Source: Streptomyces torulosus
GTDB lineage: Bacteria; Actinomycetota; Actinomycetes; Streptomycetales; Streptomycetaceae
Length of the DNA: 64,000 nt
Direction of reading: 5' to 3'
Assembly: GCF_001419765.1 (NCBI RefSeq)
Contig: NZ_LIRK01000204.1
Location: 1-64,000, forward strand
Both the position numbers and the translations under genes were made by a program. Position 1 is the stretch's first letter. Each line of letters begins with the position of its first letter. This document shows positions 35,861 through 46,608 of this stretch, one piece after another. The notes below the pieces were generated by a model, which did no database searches, was not told where the DNA came from, and saw only the letters and a list, made by a program, of their open reading frames with translations.

Positions 35861-36706
35861 ATGGCCGGGACGGACGATGACGCCGTCGCCGCCGGGGACG
35901 ACGACGCACTGTATGTGCTGACGGCGGTGCTGCTCACGCCCGCGAACTTCCCCAGCGTACTGGGCGACGACTACCCCGAGGCCTGCGCGGCGCTCGGTCT
36001 CGCCCCGCTCGCCGACGGTTACGGGATCGTCCTGGGCCAGGACAGCGACGGCGCCCGGTGGACGGTCGTGGTGGACGACGTGTCACTGGTCGCCGTGGCC
36101 ATCGCCTCGTGGGACTGCGGCATGGAGTACGACCTGTCGCCCGACGAGGACTCCGTGGTGGCCGCGCTGCCCGGCTGGCCCCTCGCGGTGGCCGTGGCCG
36201 CTCCCGGTGTGCCGGCTCCGCACGACCCGGACCCGGAGGTCTCCGACCTGCCGCCGCTGAGCCCGCCGGACACCACGGTCTGGGGCCCCGCACAGCGGCG
36301 CCTGGGCGCCGATGAGATCGCGCTTCAGTGGAGCACCTGGCGGGCACAGATCGACGACTCCGCCTTCACGGGACAGAACGGCGCGAGCGCGGCGGCAGCC
36401 GGAGACGCCGCCGAGTCCGGCCGCGACGAGGGCGGCGTCCGCTCGGGCATCCGCCGAGTCCTCGCCGAGGCACGCGCCTACGTCGAGTCGCCGCCGCCCC
36501 TCGGACGTGTGCGCTCGTCGTTCGCGCCGGGCGACGCCCGGACCCTTCGTGCCGACGGCCCCGGGTGGTCGATGGTGGCCAGGACCGACGACATCGCCTT
36601 CGTCCTTCTCGACGACGAACCGGGGGAAGTGCTCCCGGTGGGGCGTGGCGAGGAACTGCCCGGTCTCCTGGAGTCCCTCGACAAGATCGCGGTACGCCCC
36701 AACTGA
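35861..36706 (+). CDS. Conserved hypothetical protein
   Basis: A 281-residue, acidic, cytoplasmic protein. The N-terminal half (LYVLTAVLLTPANFPSVLGDDYPEAC through VALVAIASWDCGMEYDLSP-like strands) and the C-terminal GWSMVARTDDIAFVLLDDEPGEVLPV look like two alpha/beta domains joined by a Pro/Ala-rich linker. GGGAGG precedes ATG 35861. I do not recognise the family, and context gives no function. Confidence 0.72.
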   Translation: MAGTDDDAVAAGDDDALYVLTAVLLTPANFPSVLGDDYPEACAALGLAPLADGYGIVLGQDSDGARWTVVVDDVSLVAVAIASWDCGMEYDLSPDEDSVVAALPGWPLAVAVAAPGVPAPHDPDPEVSDLPPLSPPDTTVWGPAQRRLGADEIALQWSTWRAQIDDSAFTGQNGASAAAAGDAAESGRDEGGVRSGIRRVLAEARAYVESPPPLGRVRSSFAPGDARTLRADGPGWSMVARTDDIAFVLLDDEPGEVLPVGRGEELPGLLESLDKIAVRPN

Positions 36707-36733
36707 GCGCGGGCTCGCCCCCGACTCTGCCGC

Positions 36734-36765
36734 GTGTCACCGGCCCGGCCGCGGGCCGGTGACAC
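36734..36765. terminator. Strong bidirectional terminator
   Basis: GTGTCACCGGCCC and GGGCCGGTGACAC are perfect 13-bp arms around a 6-nt loop, between two convergent genes. Confidence 0.85.
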
Positions 36766-36766
36766 C

Positions 36767-36955
36767 TCAGCGTCCGAGCTCCTTGCGGCCGACCCGGCGC
36801 AGCCTGCGTCGCTGCGAGGGGTCGAGTGTCAGGTACGCGGCCGTGGGGATCCCCAGGACTATCAGGAGATTGGCCCAGAAGGGGAACGGCAACAGGAACA
36901 GCAGGACGATCCCGATTGCCGCACCCCCCACGACGATCTTCGTGCTCTTCGACAT
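36767..36955 (-). CDS. Small two-helix membrane protein
   Basis: A 62-residue protein with two hydrophobic helices (IVVGGAAIGIVLLFLLPF and ANLLIVLGIPTAAYLTL) and a very basic tail (SQRRRLRRVGRKEL), so both ends probably face the cytoplasm. GGAGG lies 7 nt before ATG 36955, which decides this start over a longer frame. Function unknown. Confidence 0.75.
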   Translation of the reverse strand: MSKSTKIVVGGAAIGIVLLFLLPFPFWANLLIVLGIPTAAYLTLDPSQRRRLRRVGRKELGR

Positions 36956-37213
36956 CTCCGTCGCCTCCTTCGCGGCCCACTGCCGCTCTCTGTCCTGAAA
37001 ACGGGCTCCCGCTCCCCGCAGTTCCGGACCACGACCCTGACGCAACCCTGACTCCGCCCCCGGCGCAACCCTGAGACGCCTTCCACTTTTCTCGGCATCA
37101 CCCTCACGCCGTGACGGACGTCACCTCGGATCACACTCCCGGGACCTTTGAAGTGAGGTACCCTGGGCGATTCTGAGTGTGCGGTAGTCAAATTTGAGGA
37201 GTTCAGCATCTCT

Positions 37214-40108
37214 GTGCCGATGAACCTCGCGGCGTCCCCTGCCGATGTTTCTGAGCTGGCCCGCTGTCACGCCGCCTTCGTGGCCGACGACCCGGCCCGG
37301 ACCGGCCGTTTCGTCTTCCGGCGCCCCGACGGCACGGCACCGCCGCCCGTCGCGGTGGGCTCCGCCGGGGAGTCGACGGTCGTCCTGCCCGGCGAGACGG
37401 GTGTCGAGCTGCTGACGGTTCCCGTCGTGTCGCTCCCGGTGAGCGCCGCCCTGCCGGTGCTCACACGCGCGCGTGCGGCGGCGGACGCCGACCGGTCGAC
37501 CGTCTTCTGGGGTACCGCCGCCGTCCTGGCCCTGCAACTCGTCGCGCGCGGACTTCTGTTGCCCGGTGTGACCGCCGCGGGCCATGACGCGTGGCGGATC
37601 GGCCCCCTGCGGGCGGAGGCCCTGGAACGGCTCCGCGAGCTGGCGGCGGCGATGCCGCCGGAGGCACACGCTGTACCCGTCGACCACTCCTCGCCACTGC
37701 GTCTGCCGGACCCCGAGCGGCTGCTGCGCGCGTTCCTCGACGCGGTCGCCGACTCGCTGCCGCGCTCCCCCGCCGCCGCCCTCGCGGCAGGTGGCCCTGC
37801 CTTCGCGGCGCGGGAGCCGCAGTCGGTGCCCGAGCAGCGCGCCTGGGCCGCCGATGTCGCCGCCGGTCACGACGCCGGGGTCCGCCTGTCGCTGCGCGTG
37901 GAGGTCCCCGGACTGGCCTCGGCCGACCCGGACGAGACCGGGTTGTCGTTCCGGGCCGTCCTCCAGGTGCACAGCGTCAGCGACCCGGCGCTGGTCTCGG
38001 ACGCGTCCGGAGTGTGGGCCGGTGCCGAGGCGTTCGGCCCGCGCGCGCGGATGGACGCCCTGCTCGCGCTGCGCCGCGCGGCTCGCGCCTGGGCCCCGCT
38101 CACCCCGCTGCTCTCGGCAGCCGTGCCGGACGCGGTGCATCTCGCCGACGAGGAGATCACCGACCTCCTGGGCGAGGGGGCCCGGACACTGGCCGCCACA
38201 GGCGTCGACGTGCACTGGCCCAAGGAGCTGGCACGCACGTTGACCGCCCGCGCGGTCATCGGTCCGTCGGACGACGAACAGAGCGACGAAAAGGCGGCCG
38301 GTACGGGCAGCCCCACCACGACCGGTTCCGGCGGGTTCGCCTCCGGCACTCCGTCATTCCTGTCGGCCGACGCGCTGCTCGCCTTCGACTGGCGGTTCTC
38401 CCTGGGCGACCAGCGGCTGACCCGCGAGGAGCTGGACGCGCTCGCGGAGGCCAACCGCCCGATGGTGCGCCTGCGCGACCAGTGGGTCCTCGTCGACCCG
38501 GAGGAGATCCGCCGCGCCCGAGCGCAGCGGGACCACAAGGTGTCCCCGGTCGACGCGCTCGGCGCCGCCCTGACGGGCTCCACCGAGATCGACGGCCGGA
38601 TGGTCGACGTGCGGCCCACTGGCTGGCTGGCCACTCTGCGGGAGCGGCTCTCGGACCCGGAGGGGCAGGTACCTGTCGGGCAGCCGTCGGGGCTCGCCGC
38701 GACCCTGCGCGACTACCAGCTGCGGGGCCTCGGCTGGCTGGCCCGGATGACGTCTCTGGGGCTGGGCGGCTGCCTCGCGGACGACATGGGGCTCGGCAAG
38801 ACGATCACCCTGATCGCCCTGCATCTGCACCGGCAGTCCGAAGCCTCCTCCGCCGGCCCCACACTCGTGGTCTGCCCGGCCTCGCTGATGGGCAACTGGC
38901 AGCGCGAGATCGAGAAGTTCGCGCCCGGCGTTCCGGTGCGCCGCTTCCACGGCACCCGGCGCACCCTGGACGGGCTGGCGGACGGGGAGTTCGTCCTCAC
39001 CACGTACGGCACGATGCGGCTCGACGCGTCATGGCTCGGCGACGTCCCCTGGGGCATGGTCGTCGCGGACGAGGCGCAGCACGTGAAGAACCCGTACTCG
39101 GCCACGGCGAAGGAGCTGCGCACCATCGGGGCACGCGCGCGTGTGGCGCTCACGGGCACTCCGGTGGAGAACAACCTGTCCGAGCTGTGGGCGATCCTCG
39201 ACTGGACGACCCCGGGGCTCCTCGGCAGGCTCGGCACCTTCCGCACCCGGTACGCGCAGGCTGTCGAGGGCAGCCGGGATCCCGCCGCCGCGGAGCGGCT
39301 CGCCCGCCTCGTACGGCCGTTCCTGCTGCGGCGCCGCAAGTCGGATCCGGGCATCGCCCCGGAACTGCCGCCGAAGACCGAGACGGACCGCGCCGTGTCG
39401 CTGACCAGGGAGCAGGTGGGCCTGTACGAGGCATTGGTTCGCGAGACGATGGCGGAGATCGCCCGGGCCGACGGCATGGAACGGCGCGGGCTGATCGTGA
39501 AGCTGCTCACCGGGCTCAAGCAGATCTGCAATCACCCGGCGCAGTTCCTCAAGGAGGAGCGGCCCCGGATCGCCGGCAGGTCGGGGAAGTTGGAGCTGCT
39601 GGACGAACTGCTGGACACCATCCTCTCCGAGGGGGCGAGCGTTCTGGTGTTCACGCAGTACGTGGGGATGGCGCGGCTCCTGGAGCGCCATCTCGCGGCG
39701 CGTGGCGTGCCGACGCGGTTCCTGCACGGGGGCACACCGATCCCGGAGCGCGAGGCGATGGTCGAGAGCTTCCAGGAGGGAGGAGTTCCCGTCTTCCTGC
39801 TGTCCCTGAAGGCCGCCGGCACCGGCCTGAACCTGACGCGCGCCGAACACGTCGTGCACTACGACCGCTGGTGGAACCCCGCCGTCGAGGCACAGGCGAC
39901 CGACCGGGCGTACCGCATCGGCCAGACGCGGCCGGTGCAGGTGCACCGGCTGATCACGGAGGGAACGATCGAGGACCGCATCGCGGACATGCTGGTCCGC
40001 AAGCGTGCGTTGGCCGAGGCGGTGCTCGGTTCCGCCGACACGGCCCTCACCGAGCTGTCCGACGCCGAACTGGCCGACCTGGTGGAACTGCGAGGGGACG
40101 CACGATGA
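37214..40108 (+). CDS. SNF2/Rad54-family DNA helicase (HepA-like)
   Basis: A 964-residue protein. The N-terminal 450 residues are a bacterial SNF2-associated domain. The motor follows: LRDYQLRGLGWL, motif I DMGLGKT (K529), II ADEAQHVKN, III TGTPVENN, V/VI LKAAGTGLNLT and DRAYRIGQTRPVQVHR. Such proteins translocate on dsDNA and remodel nucleoprotein, often in repair. The stop overlaps the start of a SWIM protein, a conserved pairing. Start GTG 37214 has GAGGAG about 12 nt upstream, longer than usual; ATG 37220 is also possible. Confidence 0.92.
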   Translation: MPMNLAASPADVSELARCHAAFVADDPARTGRFVFRRPDGTAPPPVAVGSAGESTVVLPGETGVELLTVPVVSLPVSAALPVLTRARAAADADRSTVFWGTAAVLALQLVARGLLLPGVTAAGHDAWRIGPLRAEALERLRELAAAMPPEAHAVPVDHSSPLRLPDPERLLRAFLDAVADSLPRSPAAALAAGGPAFAAREPQSVPEQRAWAADVAAGHDAGVRLSLRVEVPGLASADPDETGLSFRAVLQVHSVSDPALVSDASGVWAGAEAFGPRARMDALLALRRAARAWAPLTPLLSAAVPDAVHLADEEITDLLGEGARTLAATGVDVHWPKELARTLTARAVIGPSDDEQSDEKAAGTGSPTTTGSGGFASGTPSFLSADALLAFDWRFSLGDQRLTREELDALAEANRPMVRLRDQWVLVDPEEIRRARAQRDHKVSPVDALGAALTGSTEIDGRMVDVRPTGWLATLRERLSDPEGQVPVGQPSGLAATLRDYQLRGLGWLARMTSLGLGGCLADDMGLGKTITLIALHLHRQSEASSAGPTLVVCPASLMGNWQREIEKFAPGVPVRRFHGTRRTLDGLADGEFVLTTYGTMRLDASWLGDVPWGMVVADEAQHVKNPYSATAKELRTIGARARVALTGTPVENNLSELWAILDWTTPGLLGRLGTFRTRYAQAVEGSRDPAAAERLARLVRPFLLRRRKSDPGIAPELPPKTETDRAVSLTREQVGLYEALVRETMAEIARADGMERRGLIVKLLTGLKQICNHPAQFLKEERPRIAGRSGKLELLDELLDTILSEGASVLVFTQYVGMARLLERHLAARGVPTRFLHGGTPIPEREAMVESFQEGGVPVFLLSLKAAGTGLNLTRAEHVVHYDRWWNPAVEAQATDRAYRIGQTRPVQVHRLITEGTIEDRIADMLVRKRALAEAVLGSADTALTELSDAELADLVELRGDAR

Positions 40109-41373
40109 AGGAACGCAGCGGGCAGAACGAAGAACGCACGTTCGCCACGCTCGCGCCGGTGCAGCGTGGATTCGCGCAGACGTGGTGGGGCCGGGCCTGG
40201 CTGAAGGCGCTGGAGGACGCTGCGCTGGACTCCGGGCAGCTCAAGGAGGGGCGCAGACTCGCGCGCGCGGGAGCCGTGGGAGCCGTGGCGGTGCGCCCCG
40301 GACGGGTCACGGCCGTGGTCCAGGACCGGGACGGCACGGCCCATCGCGCCGACGTCCTGCTCCAGGAACTGTCCGAGGAGCACTGGGACCGTTTCCTCGG
40401 GATGGCCGCGGAGCGGTCGGGGCACATCGCCGCCCTGCTCGACCGTGAGATGCCGCCGCATCTCGTCGAGGACGCGGCGACGGCCGGGGTCGACCTGCTG
40501 CCCGGCCTCGGAGACCTGGAGGCGGAGTGCGACTGCGGCGCCTGGGACCACTGCGGGCACACCGCGGCGCTCTGCTACCAGGTGGCGCGACTGCTGGACC
40601 AGGATCCGTTCGTCCTGCTGCTGATGCGGGGCCGCGCCGAGCGGGCGCTGCTGGACGAACTCCAGGTCCGCAGTGCCGCCCCCGAGACCGAGGAGCAGAG
40701 CGCACCGGAAAGCCCCCAGGACGGCCTGGACGCCGCCGAGGCGTACGCGGCCGGCGACATCCTGCCTCCGCTCCCGGAGCCGCCCGGGCTGCCCGCGGAG
40801 CCCGGTCTGCCGCCGTCCCTCGACACCGAGGTGCCGCCAGGGCCCGGTGTCGACCCGGGCGCGCTGGAGTTCCTGGTGGCGAGGACCGCCCAGGAGGCCC
40901 ACAGGCTGTTGGCCGAGGCCCTGCGCGACGGACATGATCAGCAGGCCGTGGAGGCAGAACCCACGCCGGATCAGGACGCGGTGCGCCTGGCCGCCGGCGC
41001 CCCGGAGCCGAGCGTCGCGGCACGGCTCGCGGAGGGCTCCGGGCGTGGCGGGGAAGGGCTGGCGCTCGCGGTCCGCGCCTGGCGGTACGGCGGCGCGGCC
41101 GGGCTCGCCGTCCTCGACGAGGAGTGGCCCGTCCCGGCGGAACCGCTCGCACGCGCGCGTGACGCCCTGGAAGCGGCCTGGGACGACGACGAACGGCCAC
41201 GGCTGCGCCCCGCCCACAACCGCTGGACCGTGGTCGGCGGCTCCGCCCAGCTGCGCCTCGGACGGGACGGCCGCTGGTGGCCGTACCGCAGGGAGCGGGG
41301 CCGCTGGGCGCCGGCGGGCCCGGCCGCCCACGATCCGGCGACGGCACTGGCTTCGGTCGACACCGAGGCGTGA
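40105..41373 (+). CDS. SWIM zinc-finger protein
   Basis: A 422-residue protein whose centre carries a SWIM finger, CDCGAWDHCGH (C-x-C-x5-C-x-H), expected to bind zinc and nucleic acid. The N-terminal FAQTWWGRAWLKALEDAALDSGQLKEGRRLARAG block is typical of actinobacterial SWIM proteins paired with SNF2 helicases. The rest is acidic and Pro-rich with a conserved C-terminal HNRWTVVGGSAQLRLGRDGRWWPYR. It overlaps the helicase stop by ATGA, so is almost certainly a functional partner. Confidence 0.9.
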   Translation: MKERSGQNEERTFATLAPVQRGFAQTWWGRAWLKALEDAALDSGQLKEGRRLARAGAVGAVAVRPGRVTAVVQDRDGTAHRADVLLQELSEEHWDRFLGMAAERSGHIAALLDREMPPHLVEDAATAGVDLLPGLGDLEAECDCGAWDHCGHTAALCYQVARLLDQDPFVLLLMRGRAERALLDELQVRSAAPETEEQSAPESPQDGLDAAEAYAAGDILPPLPEPPGLPAEPGLPPSLDTEVPPGPGVDPGALEFLVARTAQEAHRLLAEALRDGHDQQAVEAEPTPDQDAVRLAAGAPEPSVAARLAEGSGRGGEGLALAVRAWRYGGAAGLAVLDEEWPVPAEPLARARDALEAAWDDDERPRLRPAHNRWTVVGGSAQLRLGRDGRWWPYRRERGRWAPAGPAAHDPATALASVDTEA

Positions 41374-41473
41374 GCGCTTCACCGAGGCGTGAGCGTGTCG
41401 GAGACCTGCGCGAGCCTCGGCAAGGTAACCGCCCCTTCCGGGAGGTGGGCCGAACCCGCCGCATTGAACAGCG

Positions 41474-41508
41474 GGAGGCCCCCGCCGCTACGAGCGGCGG
41501 GGGCCTCC
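41474..41508. terminator. Strong bidirectional terminator
   Basis: GGAGGCCCCCGCCGCT and AGCGGCGGGGGCCTCC are perfect 16-bp arms with a 3-nt loop, between the convergent SWIM gene and xylA. Confidence 0.9.
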
Positions 41509-41523
41509 TTCACGCGCGCGTGA

Positions 41524-42720
<1,197 letters not shown>

Positions 42721-42731
42721 TCATGGCGATT

Positions 42732-42743
42732 TACAAATTAGTA
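42732..42743. promoter_or_regulatory. Putative xylose operator
   Basis: TACAAATTAGTA is a 12-bp palindrome with one mismatched pair, embedded in an AT-rich stretch (42728-42745) in the xylA-xylB divergent promoter. The nearby ROK regulator is the expected binder (inference). Confidence 0.5.
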
Positions 42744-42836
42744 TGCGGACGCGTCTCTGGGAAGACAAGATGTCGCCCGTCGGACGCGTCAGCCGCGTCG
42801 GCGGCAGTCACGAGCCCGCGTGAGAGGGAGAGCCCG

Positions 42837-44282
42837 ATGTCAGCAGCCGAGGGTCCGCTCGTCGTCGGTGTGGACTCGTCCACACAGTCCACCAAGGCCC
42901 TGGTCGTCGACGCGTCGACCGGACGGGTGGTCGCGAGCGGGCAGGCCCCGCACACCGTGTCGTCCGGCGCGGGCCGGGAGAGCGATCCGCGGCAGTGGTG
43001 GGACGCGCTGTGCGAGGCGTTGCGCCAGTGCGGTGAGCCCGCCCGTGAGGCCGCGGCGGTGTCGATCGGCGGTCAGCAGCACGGCCTGGTCACGCTCGAC
43101 GCGCAGGGCGAACCGGTGCGCCCGGCGCTGCTGTGGAACGACGTGCGTTCCGCGCCGCAGGTGCGCCGGCTGGTGGCGGAGCTCGGCGGCCCGAAGGCCT
43201 GGGCCGAGCGCACCGGAAGCGTCCCCGGTACGTCCTTCACCGTCACGAAGTGGGCCTGGCTCGCCGAGAACGAGCCCGAGGCGGTCCGCGCCACCGCCGC
43301 CGTCCGGCTGCCGCACGACTATCTGACCGAGCGCCTCACGGGACAGGGCACGACCGACCGCGGTGACGCCTCCGGCACCGGCTGGTGGGCTTCGGGGACG
43401 GAGGTGTACGACGAGGAGGTCCTCGCCCATGTGGGCCTGGACCCGGCCTTGCTGCCCCGTGTGGTCCGGCCCGGCGAGGTCGCCGGCACCGTGCGGGACG
43501 CCCACGACCTGCCGTTCGCGAAGGGCACCCTCGTCGCCCCGGGCACCGGGGACAACGCGGCCGCCGCGCTGGGCCTCGGCCTGCGGCCCGGCACACCGGT
43601 GCTGAGCCTCGGCACGTCCGGCACGGTGTACGCCGTGTCGAAGCATCGCCCGACCGACCCGACCGGCACGGTGGCGGGCTTCGCGGACGCCCACGGGGAC
43701 TGGTTGCCGCTGGCCTGCACCCTGAACTGCACCCAGGCCGTCGACCGCGTCGCCGCGCTGCTGGGTCTGGACCGCGAGGCCGTGGAGCCCGGCACGAGCG
43801 TCACCCTCCTCCCCTACCTGGACGGCGAACGCACCCCGGCCCTCCCGCACGCCTCCGGTCTCCTGCACGGGCTGCGGCACGACACGACCGGCGGACAGCT
43901 CCTCCAGGCCGCGTACGACGGTGCCGTGCACTCGCTGCTCGGTGCCCTCGACCTGGTGCTCGACGCGGACGCGGACCCTTCGGCTCCGCTGCTGCTGATC
44001 GGCGGCGGCGCGCGGGGCACGGCGTGGCAGCAGACCGTGCGACGGCTGTCGGGGCGGGCGGTGCAGGTCCCGGAGGCCAAGGAACTGGTCGCGCTGGGCG
44101 CGGCCGCGCAGGCCGCGGGGCTCCTCACCGGCGAGGACCCGGCCGCGGTCGCCCGCCGCTGGGACACCACGCGCGGGCCGGTGCTGGAGGCGGTCGAGCG
44201 GGACGAGGAGACGCTGGCCAGGATCTCAGGGGTACTCTCCGACGCGGCGCCGCTGCTGGAGCGCGAGCCTGGCGGCCGCTGA
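42837..44282 (+). CDS. xylB: Xylulokinase
   Basis: A 481-residue FGGY-family kinase: VVGVDSSTQSTKALVVD phosphate motif, SIGGQQHGLV, DYLTERLTG with TDRGDASGTGWW, GTGDNAAAALGLG, SLGTSGTVYAV and the C-terminal LLIGGGARGTAW. It phosphorylates D-xylulose to xylulose 5-phosphate for the pentose phosphate pathway, completing the pathway begun by XylA. GGGAG precedes ATG 42837. Confidence 0.95.
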   Translation: MSAAEGPLVVGVDSSTQSTKALVVDASTGRVVASGQAPHTVSSGAGRESDPRQWWDALCEALRQCGEPAREAAAVSIGGQQHGLVTLDAQGEPVRPALLWNDVRSAPQVRRLVAELGGPKAWAERTGSVPGTSFTVTKWAWLAENEPEAVRATAAVRLPHDYLTERLTGQGTTDRGDASGTGWWASGTEVYDEEVLAHVGLDPALLPRVVRPGEVAGTVRDAHDLPFAKGTLVAPGTGDNAAAALGLGLRPGTPVLSLGTSGTVYAVSKHRPTDPTGTVAGFADAHGDWLPLACTLNCTQAVDRVAALLGLDREAVEPGTSVTLLPYLDGERTPALPHASGLLHGLRHDTTGGQLLQAAYDGAVHSLLGALDLVLDADADPSAPLLLIGGGARGTAWQQTVRRLSGRAVQVPEAKELVALGAAAQAAGLLTGEDPAAVARRWDTTRGPVLEAVERDEETLARISGVLSDAAPLLEREPGGR

Positions 44283-44372
44283 CCGGGCAAGGGCGCCTGA
44301 AGTGGGGAGATACGCTTCCGGCATGATCTGAGGGCCATCAGCCACGACACTTCGAGAGGAACCGGGGGAGGT

Positions 44373-45581
44373 ATGACCGCACCGCTGCACGAGGCGCACC
44401 CGAGCAGTCCCGGCCGCCGCCTGCCCGACACTCAGCAGGGCATGCGCCGCCGCAACCTCTCCCGGGTGATGCACACCGTCAACGCCGAGGGCCCGCTCTC
44501 CCGCGCGGCGGTGGCGTCGCACATCGGCCTCACCCGGGCGGCTGTGTCCACGCTGGTGGACGAGCTGATCCGGGCGGGGCTCCTGGAGGAACTGGGTCCG
44601 GAGCGTCCCGGCCGGGTCGGCCGCCCCGGTTCGGCGCTCGCTCTCAGCGGACGCGGTCCCGCCGGAATCGGCGCGGAGATCGGCGTCGACCACCTCGCGG
44701 TGTGCGCGGTGGACCTGCGCGGCGCGGTACGCGCGCGTGCCGTGCGGCACGGGACCAACCGCGGCCGCTCCCCCGAGCCGGTGATCGACGAGCTGACGGT
44801 GCTCGTACGGCAGGTCGTCGCCGAGGCCGAGAAGGAGGGCCTGTGGGCGGCGGGCCTCGCGGTCGCCGTGCCCGGACTGGTGGCGCGGGACGCCCGCACC
44901 GTGGTCCGTGCCCCCAACCTCGACTGGCAGGACACGGACCTCGGCGCACTGCTCCCCGACGGTCTGGCGCTGACCGTCGACAACGAGGCCAACTTCGGCG
45001 GCCTCGCCGAACTCTGGCTAGGCGCCGCGACGCCGCGCGACTTCCTGCATGTCTCCGCGGAGATCGGTATCGGTGGCGCGGTGGTCGTGGACGGCCGGCT
45101 GCTGCGGGGCACCCGCGGCTTCGCGGGCGAGCTGGGCCATGTGCCCGTACGGCCGGAGGGCCCGCAGTGCGCGTGCGGGGGGCGTGGCTGTCTCGAGCAG
45201 TACGCCGGCGAGGAGGCCGTGCTGCGGGCGGCCGGGCTGGAGCCGGGCGAGGACCGGGTGGAGCTGCTCGCCGAGCGGGCCGCCGCCGGGGACCAGGAGG
45301 TACGCCGGGCGCTGCGCGGCGCCGGTACCGCGCTGGGTATCGCGCTGACCGGCGCGGTCAATCTGCTGGACCCCGAGACGGTGGTCCTGGGCGGTGCCCT
45401 GGCCGCTCTCGCACCCTGGCTCGTCCCGTCACTGGAACGTGAGCTGGCCCGGCGGACAGCGGGGCCCGCATGCGCCGTGACCGTGTCACGCCTCGGCTCC
45501 GAGGGACCGCTCCTGGGCGCGGCCCATTCGGTGGTACGGGCGGTGCTCGACGACCCGGCGACGGTCGGGGTCCGGGCGTAA
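44373..45581 (+). CDS. xylR: ROK-family transcriptional regulator (XylR-like)
   Basis: A 402-residue protein: N-terminal winged helix (NLSRVMHTVNAEGPLSRAAVASHIGLTRAAVSTLVDELI), then a ROK sugar-binding/kinase-like domain with VDNEANFGGLAE, EIGIGGAVVVDG, GELGHVPV and the zinc motif CACGGRGCLEQY. Its place 90 nt after xylB implies control of xylose genes, with xylose as inducer. GGGGGAGG precedes ATG 44373. The symbol is assigned from context. Confidence 0.88.
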   Translation: MTAPLHEAHPSSPGRRLPDTQQGMRRRNLSRVMHTVNAEGPLSRAAVASHIGLTRAAVSTLVDELIRAGLLEELGPERPGRVGRPGSALALSGRGPAGIGAEIGVDHLAVCAVDLRGAVRARAVRHGTNRGRSPEPVIDELTVLVRQVVAEAEKEGLWAAGLAVAVPGLVARDARTVVRAPNLDWQDTDLGALLPDGLALTVDNEANFGGLAELWLGAATPRDFLHVSAEIGIGGAVVVDGRLLRGTRGFAGELGHVPVRPEGPQCACGGRGCLEQYAGEEAVLRAAGLEPGEDRVELLAERAAAGDQEVRRALRGAGTALGIALTGAVNLLDPETVVLGGALAALAPWLVPSLERELARRTAGPACAVTVSRLGSEGPLLGAAHSVVRAVLDDPATVGVRA

Positions 45582-45907
45582 CCGCAGAGATCGCGGCCAG
45601 GACCCGGCGCTGCGCACCGCTCGCCTGGTTGCCTCGCGGGCGTAACCCGGCAGAGAGCGCGGGCGCGCCGAAGCGGGAGAAGCTGTCCTCAAGTCCCGGG
45701 CAGTCACGGCCATCTCACCCCTGAAGGTGGCGGAGTTGTCCACAACGGCTCGCTTTTCCACCGTTTCCCCCACGCCTCGACGGCGCATCGGCTGATCGCC
45801 GTACCGTGAATCACGCGAGGCGCAGCCGTTCGACCTGCGGATGCGTCTCACACACGGGCGCCCCTCCCCGCAGATCGGATTCAGCCCCCCTCTGAAAGGC
45901 AGACCCC
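45582..45907. other. Regulatory region upstream of the amidase, with a DnaA box
   Basis: No gene seen in 326 bp. At 45736-45744 is TTGTCCACA, the consensus Streptomyces DnaA box. The last 120 bp is less GC-rich and probably holds the amidase promoter and a 5' UTR; no known riboswitch core was recognised. Confidence 0.5.
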
Positions 45908-46507
45908 ATGGAGCGAGCCGAAGCGTTGCCGAGCAGGCGGCGGCTGCTGAAAGGCACCGCTTTCGCCGCGATCCCCTACGCGTTGCTCCCGAGTCCCCGC
46001 GCGGATGCCCACCCAGCGCCCGTGGACCACGCGTTCGCCCTGTGGGAGCCGGCGAGCGAGGCCAACTACACGGCGGCGGACCGCCCGACGAGCCACCCCG
46101 TCGACCTGGTGATCATTCACGTGACGCAGACGACCTACAAGAACACGATGCCCGTCTTCTGGAACCCGGCGAAGCAGGTCTCCGCGCACTACGTCCTGCG
46201 ATCGGCCGACGGCAGAGTCACCCAGTGCGTCCGTGAGCGGGACATCGCCTGGCACGCGGGCAACTGGGACTACAACGCACGCAGCATCGGCATCGAGCAC
46301 GAGGGCTGGGTCGAGCGCCCCGAGTACTTCACCGATGCCATGTACGAGCAGTCGGCGGCCCTCGCCTCGGAGGTCTGCGACAGGTACGGCCTCCCCAAGG
46401 ACCGCGACCACATCATCGGCCACCACGAGGTGCCGGGCACCGACCACACCGATCCCGGGCCGCACTGGGACTGGGCCCGGTACATACGTCTGGTCAACGC
46501 CGTCTGA
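45908..46507 (+). CDS. Tat-exported N-acetylmuramoyl-L-alanine amidase
   Basis: A 199-residue Amidase_2 (type 2, PGRP-like) enzyme. The signal has the twin-arginine motif SRRRLLKG and hydrophobic run TAFAAIPYALL. Zinc ligands are in VIIHVTQTTY, the central NARSIGIEHEGW and IIGHHEVPGTDHTDPGPHWDW. It cleaves the MurNAc-L-Ala bond in peptidoglycan. GAAAGG precedes ATG 45908. Confidence 0.92.
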   Translation: MERAEALPSRRRLLKGTAFAAIPYALLPSPRADAHPAPVDHAFALWEPASEANYTAADRPTSHPVDLVIIHVTQTTYKNTMPVFWNPAKQVSAHYVLRSADGRVTQCVRERDIAWHAGNWDYNARSIGIEHEGWVERPEYFTDAMYEQSAALASEVCDRYGLPKDRDHIIGHHEVPGTDHTDPGPHWDWARYIRLVNAV

Positions 46508-46608
46508 GGTCGTGGAGGCGGAACCGCCGGGTACGTCTCATGGCTTGTCGGGCGCGGGTGCGAGGTTGACGATGGACCCTGCCATGCACGGACTGCCGGG
46601 AGGCCGAG

